Below are positions 47,843 through 56,872 of a stretch of DNA of 64,000 nt, piece by piece. The stretch spans positions 1 to 64,000 of the forward strand of contig DQPL01000064.1 of the NCBI GenBank assembly GCA_015664885.1. The letters run 5' to 3'. Under the pieces are notes generated by a model. That model was not told where the DNA came from. It saw nothing but the letters and a program-made list of their open reading frames with translations, and did no database searches. Position numbers and translations under genes: made by a program. Source of the stretch: Gemmatimonadota bacterium (GTDB lineage: Bacteria; Gemmatimonadota; Gemmatimonadetes; Longimicrobiales; Gaopeijiaceae). Numbering within the stretch: the stretch's first letter is position 1; each line of letters starts with the position of its first letter.

Positions 47843-48366
47843 TATCGCGACCCAGGTCATCATTTTTCGTGCTCGGACTGCTGGCTACGGCCACCGCGTG
47901 CGCCGGACCCTCAGTCGCCCAGCCCGGAAGCCCAGCGGCCCAGTCCGGAGGCTCGTTGGCCGAATCCGGAGGCGCTGAATCCGCAGTCGGGGAGTCCGGA
48001 AGCGCGTTGGCCGAGTCTGTCTGGGCCGGCATCTATTCGCAGCAGCAGGCCGAACGTGGCGCAGCCCACTACCTGGAAACCTGCTCGTCCTGCCACTCGG
48101 AAGATCTGCGTGGCAACAGCAATGCGCCGAGCTTGATCGGATCTAGCTTCATGTTTCTCTGGGGGGATCGATCTCTTGGTGACCTGTTTACGAGCATCCA
48201 AACGCTGATGCCGACCAACGCGCCCAACAGTCTGCCACCTCAGAGCTACCTCGACATCCTGGCCTTCATCATGGAATCCAACGGGTTCCCGCCTGGTACG
48301 AGCGAACTCGTGGCTGACCCCGCATTTCTCGGCCAGATCATGATCACCGCGAGGTCCGGGCTATAG
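47839..48366 (+). CDS. c-type cytochrome lipoprotein
   Basis: Lipobox LATATAC, Ser/Gly/Ala linker, single CSSCH haem motif; 4-nt overlap with PQQ-propeller gene. Confidence 0.82.
   Translation: MISRPRSSFFVLGLLATATACAGPSVAQPGSPAAQSGGSLAESGGAESAVGESGSALAESVWAGIYSQQQAERGAAHYLETCSSCHSEDLRGNSNAPSLIGSSFMFLWGDRSLGDLFTSIQTLMPTNAPNSLPPQSYLDILAFIMESNGFPPGTSELVADPAFLGQIMITARSGL
47930..48017 (+). repeat. Degenerate in-frame minisatellite encoding SG-rich linker
   Basis: cagtccggaggctcgttggccga (47941-47963) versus gagtccggaagcgcgttggccga (47992-48014) plus further tccgga units. Confidence 0.6.
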
Positions 48367-48374
48367 GAGATTCC

Positions 48375-49226
48375 GTGGGCCCACTGGGCCGAGCCTTCCT
48401 GGTGCTCGCCCTGGTGACCGTCGCCTGGTCGGCGCAGCCCGCCGACATGGCGGCACAGTTTCCGTACCATCTGTCCAAACGCGACGCGATCGCGTTGCCC
48501 GCGTTGGCGGCCGCGGGCGCTCTCTCGCAGGTAGTAGCCAATTCGGTGAGCGGTCTCGAGCGCTCGCAGTTGAAGGCCCTGAACCGTGCGGACGTCAACG
48601 GCTTCGACCGATGGGCGACCCGGCAGTGGTCCGAGTCCTGGCAAAGCCGAAGCGACCGTCTTCGCCTCATCGCATGGTCGAGCTCTGCCGGCGCGATTGC
48701 CATCGCCGACCTTGAGGGTGGCTTCTTCACGACACTCGTGATGGGCCTCGAGGTGGGCCTGGCTGTCGGCAGTATCACGCAGTACACCAAAGCAGCAACA
48801 CGACGGATGCGCCCTTATGCCTACAACTCCGACGTGAGCGTCGACGAGAGGTACGTCAAGGCTACGGCGGAAGGAGACGCGCGCCTCTCGTTCTTCTCGG
48901 GGCACGCGTCGACAGCCTTCGCCTCTGCGGTCTTCGCCTCAACCGTATTGGATCACATCTATTCCGACGCGTGGTGGACGAAGTGGGTCTGGGTAGGCAC
49001 ACTCGCCGCCGCCTCGGGCACAGCCTACGCGCGCACCAAGGCCGGAAAGCACTATCCGACGGACGTGCTCACCGGAGCAGCAGTCGGAAGCGCGGTCGCC
49101 TTCTTCCTGCCGAAAATGCACGAGCGACATGGAACCGCAGCACCTGAAGCAGGCGACGGCCGGGTCAGCGTGGCGCTCTCCTCGGGAGGACTTGGCCTCC
49201 GAATCGGGGTCGGGCCGGGTCGCTGA
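48375..49226 (+). CDS. PAP2-family phosphatase
   Basis: KAATRRMRPYAYN, FFSGHASTAFASAVFA, KHYPTDVLTGAAVG. Confidence 0.85.
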   Translation: MGPLGRAFLVLALVTVAWSAQPADMAAQFPYHLSKRDAIALPALAAAGALSQVVANSVSGLERSQLKALNRADVNGFDRWATRQWSESWQSRSDRLRLIAWSSSAGAIAIADLEGGFFTTLVMGLEVGLAVGSITQYTKAATRRMRPYAYNSDVSVDERYVKATAEGDARLSFFSGHASTAFASAVFASTVLDHIYSDAWWTKWVWVGTLAAASGTAYARTKAGKHYPTDVLTGAAVGSAVAFFLPKMHERHGTAAPEAGDGRVSVALSSGGLGLRIGVGPGR

Positions 49227-49361
49227 CGCTCGGCGCGCCGCAGCCGCAGGCGAACTGAGCCTCGCGCCTAGACTGCGCGCTTGCGAAACGCAACAGCCCG
49301 GCCCAGGTTGCGCGATGGGCCGGTGGGTAGGGGTGATTGACACGCTCCAAGGAGGCGAACC

Positions 49362-49865
49362 ATGGGCATGTTCGGTCGCGCAATCTGCGGAGCGAAAGCA
49401 GGCGCCGTCGCCGCCGCGGGGGTAGCTCTCTCCTTCTTCGTCCTCGACCTGATACAGTTCCAGCCCCTGGCCACCGCGGGTGCCCTGTCGGGGGCCGCCT
49501 TTGGGCCCACCGCGGGTGTTGAGTTGGATCTCGCCAGCGTGTCGGGAGTCATCGCCGGCCTGGCCACCGCCTTCCGCATCGCCACCTTCACCGTGGTGCA
49601 CTTCCTCATGTTCTCTCTAGTGGGGATCTCGGCCTCGCTGATCTTCGACTGGAGGCAACCTGTCGGCCTCAGGCCCGTGTTGGTCGTGGCGGCCCTTTGC
49701 GCGGCGGCGTTCTCCGGTACCATCGCCATGTCGGGCTCGGTCGTGGCGTTGGAGTATCTCGGGCCGTCGGCGCTGATCGCGGCGAGCTTCCTGGCCGGCG
49801 TGCTCCTCTGCGGGTATCTCCGTCTTGCGGCTATGCCCGAGCCGGAAGAGACACCGACGGACTAG
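49362..49865 (+). CDS. Hypothetical integral membrane protein
   Basis: Four or more hydrophobic segments; SD aaggagg before start. Confidence 0.6.
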   Translation: MGMFGRAICGAKAGAVAAAGVALSFFVLDLIQFQPLATAGALSGAAFGPTAGVELDLASVSGVIAGLATAFRIATFTVVHFLMFSLVGISASLIFDWRQPVGLRPVLVVAALCAAAFSGTIAMSGSVVALEYLGPSALIAASFLAGVLLCGYLRLAAMPEPEETPTD

Positions 49866-51147
49866 GCAGGCTCCACGGGGTCGTTCGCTTCCACGGGCAG
49901 CACCGCGTTCAATACCAGCGAGCTCAACCCACCCGTGATCAGCCCCGATCCGAAGAACGTGCCGACCCAGTCCGGCAGGCTCTGCAAAACGTCGGGCCGT
50001 AGCTCGATTCCGAGTCCCAGCCCAAGCGAGACTGCCAGGACGATCATGTTACGCTGATCGAGCACGACGCCTCGATGCAGGATCGCCGCGCCGCTCGCAA
50101 AGATCACGGAGAACATGATGAGCCCTCCGCCTCCAATGACCGGTGCCGGAATCGTGGCGAAACCGGCGCCGACGACTGGTACGAGGCCGAAGACCACCAG
50201 GATTACTCCCGAGATCGCGGTGACGTGGCGGCTCACGACCCCGGTGAAGTTCACGAGGCCCACGGTCTGTGAATACGAAGTGTTCGGAAACGCGCTGAAG
50301 AGCGCCGCCAGACCGCTCATGACACCATCGGCGACGAGCCCGCCCCTCAGCTCCTGGGTCGTCGCGTCGCGGTCCACCGCAGCGAGTGTGCCTGAGATAT
50401 CCCCGATCGTCTCCATGGCGCTGATCACGTAAATGAACGCCATGAGCAGGATGGCGTCGACATGGAACTCCAGGCCGAAGGCCAGCGGTCTGGGCGCGGC
50501 GAGCAAGCCGGCGTCCGAGACCGCAGAGAAGTCCACCCTGCCCAGCGCGATCGCGAGCGCGTACCCGGTGACGACACCTACGAGCAAGCTCGCATGGCGG
50601 AGGAAGCCCTTCCCGAAGCGGTTGAGCAGCAGCGTCACCAAGAAGACCACGCCGGCCATCAACAGGTTCACCGGTGCCCCATAGTCGGCCGCTGCCACGC
50701 CACCGGCCGCGTAGTCCATGCCTACCGGAATGAGCGTGAGCCCAATGAGCATCACGACGATTCCGTTCACCAACGGCGGGAAGAGAGTCCGCAGGCGGCT
50801 GATCGAGAAGCCCAGCAGAATCTCGACCACCGAGGCAACCAGGCACGCACCGAAAACCGCCGCCAGTCCGTATTCACGGCCGATCACGATGATGCCGGTC
50901 ACAAAAGCGATGCTCGTCCCCATGATGACCGGAATGCGTCCGCCGACCGGCCCGATGGGGTACGCCTGCACGAGGATCGCAATGCCCGCCATGAAGAACA
51001 CGGCCTGCATGAGCAACGCGGTGTCTGCCCCGAGAGGCTGAGCGCGCCGGCCACCAGTAGCGGCGGCGTGATGTTGCCCAGCAGCATCGCCACCAGGTGC
51101 TGGAACCCGAGTGGCACGGCCTCGCGCAGGGGTGGCCGATCGTCCAC
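49862..51147 (-). pseudogene. Nucleobase:cation symporter-2 family (xanthine/uracil) permease, frameshifted near 51028-51031
   Basis: N-term [36 protein letters not shown] in one frame continues as ADTALLMQAVFFMAGIAILVQAYPIGPVGGRIP in another; remainder 49862-51016 open. Confidence 0.8.
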
Positions 51148-51246
51148 CCCCTATACGACGTGCTTGCGTCCGTTCTGGCCCATTCTCAGCTTAGCCCTCG
51201 CCGCTCCACCCTCGTCTCTCCGCTATCCCTAGGACATCCGCCCACC

Positions 51247-51470
51247 TTGACTCACGAACGGACCATCCCCTCCCCCATCAGAATCACCATCAACGGCGTG
51301 CCGCGCGAAGGCTCAGCCGAGGCACGGATGCTCCTGAGCGATTTCCTTCGTCATGAGCTACGCCTCACCGGGACACACGTGGGGTGCGAGCACGGCGTCT
51401 GCGGTGCCTGCACGGTTCTGCTCGACGGCGTCTCTGTGCGATCGTGCCTCATGTTCGCGGTCCAGGCCAA
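51247..51470 (+). pseudogene. Truncated [2Fe-2S] small subunit of xanthine/CO dehydrogenase type
   Basis: [64 protein letters not shown]; second CGFCTPG-type cluster domain missing. Confidence 0.75.
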
Positions 51471-51910
51471 TGTCCGTATTCAACTCGAGCGGCCCTTACG
51501 AATTCCAGGGGAGCGTCCCTCCTGAGGACTGCGACAAGCTCTGGCTGTACGTGGAGGCTGATGACGGACCGGGCGTCCACAGCCGTTATCTGCTGGACGG
51601 GTGTGGCGAGCACACGCTGAACATCGACATTGCCAACAATATCCAGGTCACTGGCACGGTCACATTGGATGGTAGCCCCTACGTGGGGCAGATCGGCGTG
51701 GCCGTGGGCCAGATGCCCCCCGACCTTGAAACCCATCGAATACGGTCCACAGGGTCAAACGTGGCGGGTGAGTACGCTTTTTCCGCGAGCTTCGACCCGG
51801 CGTACTGCGACGACCTTTGGGTGTGGTTGATCGGAGACACCGTCGACCACTTGGAGAAAATTCCAGGGTGCGGACCGCAGGGCGTTGACGTGGACGCCGT
51901 CTCGCTCTAA
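51470..51910 (+). pseudogene. 3' fragment of a protein with two similar beta-sandwich-like repeats
   Basis: [25 protein letters not shown]...GCGEHTLNIDI and GEYAFSASFDPAYCDDLWVWLIGD...GCGPQGVDVDAV; no own start, frame differs from the upstream gene. Confidence 0.55.
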
Positions 51911-52839
51911 TACACCGGCGAGCACTCGCTGCCGGTCAGCTCCCCGCGAATCCACGCCGCAAGCGTCTGCCACTCCGTATCATTTCGGTTCTGCCACCGC
52001 CTCACGCCGTTGTGGGCATACGAACCGCCACCGTCCGGGTGCAGGGGCTTCAGCAGGAAGCGACTCCCCTCGGGATCGCCGGGCACGATCAGTCTCTGGA
52101 GTGACTCGAATCCCTGTCGGGCTTCCGCCACCGTCAACACGCCACCGCTGGCACTGCGTGGGGCGAACCCTGCCAAGCCGGCCGCATGACACGAGGTGCA
52201 CGGGAGCTGCCCGTATTTCCCGACGCTGAGCACCCCCGGGTGGACGCAACTGCGATAGTACTGGAAGTCGACGGCCACCAGTGCGTCTGCGGGCGTGAAC
52301 TCCGCCGCAGGGAGGGCACGGATCCAGTCGAGTATGACTTGATACTCGGGGTCCTGAGTCGAATCCCAGTGGGCGCCGCCCGTGTGACGCAGCCCGCCAG
52401 CTCCCACTGCCAACGGCTTCCGTAGAAACCTGCTGGACTCTGGGTCGGAGGCATTGACCAGTTGGGTCACGACCTCGTAGTTGCGGCGAGACTGTTCCTC
52501 TGTCCAGGCCCCTCCATCCGGTGTTTCGGTCGGCTCTTCGAGGGAGAAACGAACGCTCGTTTGCCACACGTGGCACATGACACAAGCGGCGTTGCCGTCC
52601 GTCGACCCCGGGTAGCCACGAGACCTCAGGAACAGGGGCTCGATGTTCGTCCGGTAGTAGTCGAACGGATCCTGCGGCATCGCACCGTCGGGGGACGGCT
52701 CGGTGGACGCCTGGAGCGGCTCGGCCGACCCCAAGCCCTCGGAGGTCGGGCCGAGACCAACAAGAATGCCGACTCCAGCAATCAGGGAGAAGCCGGCCGC
52801 CCATCCCCCCAAACCACGCCCTCTAGTGTTCGGGTTCAT
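51907..52839 (-). CDS. Dihaem c-type cytochrome-like protein
   Basis: Two haem motifs CVMCH and CTSCH; two homologous halves (SDPESSRFLRKPL / GDPEGSRFLLKPL). Confidence 0.7.
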   Translation of the reverse strand: MNPNTRGRGLGGWAAGFSLIAGVGILVGLGPTSEGLGSAEPLQASTEPSPDGAMPQDPFDYYRTNIEPLFLRSRGYPGSTDGNAACVMCHVWQTSVRFSLEEPTETPDGGAWTEEQSRRNYEVVTQLVNASDPESSRFLRKPLAVGAGGLRHTGGAHWDSTQDPEYQVILDWIRALPAAEFTPADALVAVDFQYYRSCVHPGVLSVGKYGQLPCTSCHAAGLAGFAPRSASGGVLTVAEARQGFESLQRLIVPGDPEGSRFLLKPLHPDGGGSYAHNGVRRWQNRNDTEWQTLAAWIRGELTGSECSPVY

Positions 52840-53945
52840 GGCTTGCCACCACCTCCGTCGCGGATCTCCACACGGTCCAGCGGAAGGACCGCCGTGTCGA
52901 TGCGCTTGGGTCCGGCGCCCACGGTCATTTTCGCCACGATCTTGAGTTCCTGGAGGTCGACGGCCACCGTATAGTCGGCGCCCGAGACGGCCACATACAT
53001 GTACCGACTGTCCGGTGTCGGCGTCATCCAGTTCGCCGCGGGCCCCACCTCGACCGCGCCGATGTACTCGAAATCAGGCAGAGACCAACCGTAGATTCGG
53101 CTGTCCAAGCGGCTTGACGCCCAGACTGCGGAGCGATCCGGCAGCACTTCCAAGCCATGCATCGGAGCGCCCTGGTTGGCCTCGGCACTCTGCTTCCACG
53201 CTGGCAGACGCGGCGGGTAAATGATTTGCTCCGTCTCCCCTGTCGCCCAGTCGATCACCCAAAATCCGTTGACCGCGGCGCCTTGCGCCAGAATCTTGTC
53301 CGTCGACCCGTCCTCCGCGGCAAGGAACATCATGGGTCGGACGCGGTGGATCTCGCCGCTGGGCGCGGGCAGCGAGATTTCCCTCACCACTTCATCGGTG
53401 CTGGCGTCGATGACCTGAATAGACCCTTCGTTCCGGCCGTTCAAACCGGCAACTACCCACTTTCCATCGGGGCTCACATAGACGTTGTGAATCCCGGTCG
53501 GCACCCGGATGCTCCCAAGCTTCTCGTGGGTGTCTAGATCGATCACATCGACGAAGGGTCGGTTGGCGATCCCCACGTAGATCTTACGGTTGTACTTGTT
53601 GTAGGCGGCCTTGTTCGGACGAGCCGTAAGCGGGATCTGCTCGACCAGCTTCAATGTGACCGTATCGAAGACGTCGAGCGTGTATTCTTCTTCGTTCGCG
53701 CAGTAATAGTAGAGCCCATCTGGATGCGCGAAGATATTATGAGCCCGCGGACAGCCCTCGAGGTACCCGACCACCTGGTTCAGAGCCGGATCGATGATGG
53801 CGTGCACGTTTCCGGCATTGTTGCTCTGCAGCATTCGTATCGCGACCCCTTCGTAGGAGTCGAGCCGTTCCACCTTTTGAGCGCCGAGCGGCGATCCCGC
53901 GAACGTCAGGCCTGCCAAGATCAGAAACATCATGGTGGCTCGCAT
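52836..53945 (-). CDS. YVTN-type beta-propeller protein
   Basis: Signal peptide; NVYVSPDGKWVVAGLNGRNEGSIQVIDASTDEVV, YMYVAVSGADYTVAVDLQELKIV; 4-nt overlap with cytochrome gene. Confidence 0.82.
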   Translation of the reverse strand: MRATMMFLILAGLTFAGSPLGAQKVERLDSYEGVAIRMLQSNNAGNVHAIIDPALNQVVGYLEGCPRAHNIFAHPDGLYYYCANEEEYTLDVFDTVTLKLVEQIPLTARPNKAAYNKYNRKIYVGIANRPFVDVIDLDTHEKLGSIRVPTGIHNVYVSPDGKWVVAGLNGRNEGSIQVIDASTDEVVREISLPAPSGEIHRVRPMMFLAAEDGSTDKILAQGAAVNGFWVIDWATGETEQIIYPPRLPAWKQSAEANQGAPMHGLEVLPDRSAVWASSRLDSRIYGWSLPDFEYIGAVEVGPAANWMTPTPDSRYMYVAVSGADYTVAVDLQELKIVAKMTVGAGPKRIDTAVLPLDRVEIRDGGGGKP

Positions 53946-54111
53946 GCTTTGCACCGTCACCCCCGGATCGGGAACTTTGTAGACTGCCACTTCTCGGTCA
54001 CACGGTAGACGTCGATATTCCGCCAAGCAAGTGCGCAGCTAGGCGCCTATGACCCAGCGAGCAGATCGACGCGAGCTCCATCGTGAGACCCTTCCAACGG
54101 AGGCCAGGTTG

Positions 54112-54663
54112 ATGAAGCGCCTACTGTTCCTCCCTTTCACCGCAGTTCTTCTGCCGTCCGCGCTGTGCGCCCAATCCGCCGACGCCGATATCGAGCGGAC
54201 GCTGCTCGCCGCGCCCGCGTCATTGCGTGTCGAGGCGACCATCCTCGAGCTCCGTCCTGATGGCAGCACAGCAGTGCTCCGCAAGGGCAGCAACGACCTG
54301 ATCTGCTGGGACAATGAAGGCCGGCCCGGTCAAATGGCTCCCTTCGACATCCAGTGCACCGCCAAAGCCAATCGTCCGCGATTGGAGCAGAACCATGCTT
54401 TCGAGAGCGCGGGAGGCACAGTGGCTGAAATCCTGGCTCGCTTCGAGCGGGCCGAGGCGGACGGAACTCGTGCCTTGTCTGTGTGGGGAAGCATCTACTA
54501 CCACGTGTATGGGGACTCCGCCCAGGATTACCGAAACCACACCGTGGTGGCCGTGCCGTACGCCACCCGAGACCTCGGCTTCCCGATTGCCCGCGGTCCG
54601 GCCATGCTTTGGCTCATGGAGGCAGGTACGTCCGGCGCGCATCTCATGGTTTCGGGACGATGA
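54112..54663 (+). CDS. Hypothetical secreted protein
   Basis: Signal peptide MKRLLFLPFTAVLLPSALCAQ; complete ORF. Confidence 0.6.
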   Translation: MKRLLFLPFTAVLLPSALCAQSADADIERTLLAAPASLRVEATILELRPDGSTAVLRKGSNDLICWDNEGRPGQMAPFDIQCTAKANRPRLEQNHAFESAGGTVAEILARFERAEADGTRALSVWGSIYYHVYGDSAQDYRNHTVVAVPYATRDLGFPIARGPAMLWLMEAGTSGAHLMVSGR

Positions 54664-54692
54664 GTTCGCGCGAGGGCTAGACCGTTAACAGC

Positions 54693-54845
54693 TTAACTTG
54701 CGCGATCCACGCGGCGAGATCGCTTCGTTTCGGACGAGGTTGCGGAGCGCTGGTCCTTTGAGGACACTCGCACAGTCTTGCCCAAAGCAAATTCTGCATG
54801 GCGACGTAGCTTTAGATCCTCTTCATCCACGAGGATATTGATGAT
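54693..54845 (-). pseudogene. C-terminal fragment of an unidentified gene
   Basis: TIINILVDEEDLKLRRHAEFALGKTVRVSSKDQRS..., composition differs from flanks, N-terminus lost at the junction. Confidence 0.3.
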
Positions 54846-55356
54846 CGTGTCCAAGGTCGAGGTGCGGAAGGGAGACATCCTGATCCTGCACACCGGGTGG
54901 CACCGATACGCGCAATTCGGCGAAGAGGCGGACGAGGAGCGCTACATCCGCATGCACCCGGGTCCGCATCGCGACCTAGTGCCGTGGCTGCTGGAGAAGG
55001 AGATCAAGATCTGGGGATTGGACCCCGTCTCGACGGACCACCCCATGAACCTCCCCATTGGCCGCTTCCTGGGGAAAGGCCAGTTCGGGCAATGCGATCG
55101 CGTGCGCGTGAAGGCCGAGCAGATCTTCGGCGGGGCCGAAGAGGTCGATCGGCTCTTTCCGGAAGAGGACTACCAGATCACCCACAACGCGCTCTTCCCG
55201 CACAACTGCATCCACATCGAGAACATGGGCGGAGAAATCGCGGCGCCCGAGCTACAGAATCAGCGCCTCACCATTGGATGCTTTCCGTGGAAATTCAAAG
55301 GCGGTGAAGCGGCCTTCGCGCGGACCGTGGCGTTCGTGGGAGAGTTCGGAAACTGA
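54845..55356 (+). pseudogene. Cyclase family (kynurenine formamidase-like) protein, 5'-truncated
   Basis: KVEVRKGDILILHTGWHRYA, GLDPVSTDHP, HNALFPHNCIHIENMGGEI; N-terminal HxGTHxDxP metal motif absent. Confidence 0.7.
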
Positions 55357-56759
55357 GCGATCTAGCGGCCCTCAGCGCCACGGAGCTCGCTCGGCTGGTT
55401 GCTACGGGCGAAGCGTCACCGGTCGAGGTCACGCAGGCAGCACTCGACCGGGTCGACCGGTACAACCCGACGCTGAACGCGGTGGTTACGCTCAACGAGC
55501 AGGCGCTAGACGACGCGCGAGACCTGGAAGCGTCGCTCGCCTCGGGCGCGAGGCCGGGACTGCTCTGCGGTGTCCCGGTAGGCATCAAAGACATCACCGA
55601 CGTGGCCGGTCTGCCCACCACGTTCGGGTCGCCGCTCTACGTCGACAACGTTGCAAACGCGGATGCTCTCGTGGTCGAGAGGCTGCGCGCCGCGGGTGCC
55701 ATCATCATCGGAAAGACCAACACCCCAGAGTTCGCCGCGGGCGGCAACACGTTCAACGAGGTCTTCGGGCGCACGCGCAACCCTTGGAACTCGGCGTTGA
55801 GCGCGGGCGGCTCGACCGGAGGTGGAGCCGCGGCGCTCGCGAGCGGCATGATCGGCGTGGCGGAGGGCAGCGACCTGGGCGGGTCGCTGAGGATCCCGGC
55901 ATCGTTTTGTGGCCTGGTCGGCATTCGCCCCTCGCCGGGACTCGTGCCCACCTACCCGAGCGCCTGGCCCTGGGACGACCTGGCGGTGACGGGCCCCATG
56001 GCGCGCACCGCCGAGGACACGGCGTTGGCGCTTCAGGTCATGGCGGGGCCCGACCCACGTTCCCCGATGAAGCAGCCGATCGAAGGACGGGACTTCGTGG
56101 GGGCAGTCGCCGACGCGCGACTCGATGGCCTGAGGCTCGCGTATTGCCCGGACATCATCGGCTTGGGTATCGATGCGTCGGTGGAGGAGCGCTGCCGTTC
56201 CGCCGCATTCGGTCTCGCCGGGGGCAGTGCGAAGGTCGAAGAGGCCGATGTCGCCTTCTCGGACGGCCGCAAAGCGTTCCTGCACCTGCGCGGCGTCTGG
56301 ATGGTGGCCCACATGCGGGATCACATGGACCGACTCGCCGAGCTGGGTGACAACGTGCGCGGCAACATTGAAGCTGGACTGAAGGTGACGACCGAACAGG
56401 TCGCCTGGGCGCATGCGGTTCGGGGACGCATGTGGGCCTTCTTCCAGCGATTCTTCCAAGAGCACGACTTCCTGCTGACGCCGTCGATGGCCGTTTCGCC
56501 GTTTCCGGTAGAGCAGAACTACCCGGAGACCGTGGGTGGGCGTGCGATGAAGACCTACGTGGATTGGATCGCCCCGACGTTCACGCTGAGCCTTACCGGC
56601 CTGCCCGTCGCTTCGGTCCCATGCGGAATCGACGCCACCGGTCTGCCGGTCGGACTCCAGGTTGTGGGTCCGCCGCTCGGTGAGGAGCGAGTCCTCGGGC
56701 TGTGCCGACTCATCCAGGAGGCGTACCCGATCGGGGGGCCTGAGTTGGCGGCGTTGTAG
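55353..56759 (+). CDS. Amidase (amidase-signature family); start uncertain
   Basis: GKTNTPEFAAGGNTFNEVFGRTRNPWN, SAGGSTGGGAAALASGMIGVAEGSDLGGSLRIPASFCG; homologous N-term LSDLAALSATELARLVATGEASPVEVTQAALDRV extends upstream of first GTG (55482) to a CTG at 55353. Confidence 0.85.
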   Translation: MSDLAALSATELARLVATGEASPVEVTQAALDRVDRYNPTLNAVVTLNEQALDDARDLEASLASGARPGLLCGVPVGIKDITDVAGLPTTFGSPLYVDNVANADALVVERLRAAGAIIIGKTNTPEFAAGGNTFNEVFGRTRNPWNSALSAGGSTGGGAAALASGMIGVAEGSDLGGSLRIPASFCGLVGIRPSPGLVPTYPSAWPWDDLAVTGPMARTAEDTALALQVMAGPDPRSPMKQPIEGRDFVGAVADARLDGLRLAYCPDIIGLGIDASVEERCRSAAFGLAGGSAKVEEADVAFSDGRKAFLHLRGVWMVAHMRDHMDRLAELGDNVRGNIEAGLKVTTEQVAWAHAVRGRMWAFFQRFFQEHDFLLTPSMAVSPFPVEQNYPETVGGRAMKTYVDWIAPTFTLSLTGLPVASVPCGIDATGLPVGLQVVGPPLGEERVLGLCRLIQEAYPIGGPELAAL

Positions 56760-56872
56760 GCCAGCGGCGGAGACCGGTCGAGTCCAGAGCCACCTGCAAC
56801 CCGCCGCCGTTGCCGGTCGTCCGATGCTCCGGTACCGTGTCGTTCCAGTTTCGACCTCCATGGACTAGACCG

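Noticed and set aside
55506-56861. 451-aa ORF on the minus strand opposite the amidase
   Set aside because: Antisense to a well supported amidase; R/H/P-rich composition typical of shadow ORFs in GC-rich DNA
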